Of a stretch of DNA of 5,879 bases, positions 5,740 to 5,879 are shown one piece after another. The stretch's first letter is position 1, and every line of letters starts with the position of its first letter. The notes beneath the pieces are model-generated. The model was given only the letters and a program-made list of their open reading frames with translations. It did not search any database and was not told the DNA's origin. Source of the stretch: Verrucomicrobia bacterium TMED56 (GTDB lineage Bacteria > Verrucomicrobiota > Verrucomicrobiia > Opitutales > Seribacteraceae); assembly GCA_002167265.1 (NCBI GenBank), contig NHDJ01000101.1, positions 4,499 through 10,377 of the forward strand. The letters run 5' to 3'. A program made the position numbers and the translations under genes.

Positions 5740-5879
5740 ATGATTTTCTTCCAGCCAAACAAAACCTATTTGATTTATTTTTTGGCCACTCTACTAACTC
5801 CAATTTTGCATGGTAATTCTACCGGGCCCAATATCCTATGGATTACTGCAGAGGATATGAGTCCAGTACTGGGATGCTA
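5740..5879 (+). CDS. Secreted sulfatase, N-terminal part (cut by window edge)
   Basis: The visible part is the start of an alkaline-phosphatase-superfamily sulfatase (type I, formylglycine-dependent), which hydrolyses sulfate esters, often on polysaccharides. From the ATG at 5740 it reads a signal peptide (MIFFQPNK, then hydrophobic TYLIYFLATLLTPIL) and then GPNILWITAEDMSPVLGC, the first strand and metal-binding loop of the family. Glu-Asp stands where many sulfatases have Asp-Asp, a common variant in the ED-type groups. The active-site C-x-P-x-R that becomes formylglycine lies beyond the window. An in-frame ATG at 5638, 3 bp after the rmuC stop, would add 34 residues; I prefer 5740 because it puts the signal peptide at the N-terminus, though its ribosome binding site is weak (AGAAG) and 5638 has none. 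The substrate cannot be told. Sulfatases are abundant in marine Verrucomicrobia and Planctomycetes. Confidence 0.87.
   Translation, partial: MIFFQPNKTYLIYFLATLLTPILHGNSTGPNILWITAEDMSPVLGC

Overview
The window (5879 bp) reads as ordinary chromosomal DNA of a free-living Gram-negative-type bacterium. It holds seven protein-coding genes, two of them cut by the window edges. No RNA gene, CRISPR array, insertion sequence or phage gene is visible. A Tat-exported hydroxypyruvate-isomerase-like TIM barrel, a secreted sulfatase opening with 'PNILWITAEDM', a fibronectin-type-III lipoprotein and loosely packed single genes in mixed orientation, several without a Shine-Dalgarno sequence, recall marine Verrucomicrobia or Planctomycetes. 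That assignment is inference from gene style, not from a marker gene.

Left part, 1-1545, minus strand. The first half of a DNA (cytosine-5) methyltransferase leaves the window at base 1. Upstream of it, in the same direction, lies the TIM-barrel isomerase/epimerase-like gene with its twin-arginine signal. A 94-bp divergent spacer (1546-1639) separates it from the plus-strand genes.

Middle part, 1640-3839. A 457-residue lipoprotein made of about four fibronectin-III-like repeats converges on a small VanZ-like membrane protein, with only 7 bp between the stop codons. A 474-bp stretch without a convincing gene follows (3366-3839).

Right part, 3840-5879, plus strand. It holds a small antibiotic-biosynthesis-monooxygenase (ABM) fold protein that keeps the Asn/Trp/His positions of IsdG-type heme-degrading enzymes, a 169-bp spacer with small repeats, rmuC, and the start of a secreted sulfatase that runs off the right edge.

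The genes do not form one pathway. The sulfatase and the TIM-barrel protein could both serve breakdown of sulfated or unusual sugars, and the lipoprotein could act at the cell surface, but no shared operon supports this. I found no clear sign of a new multi-gene system. The points most worth a second look are the heme-oxygenase-like triad in an isolated gene, the repeat lipoprotein of unknown role, what lies beyond the methyltransferase, and the regulatory-looking repeats before rmuC.
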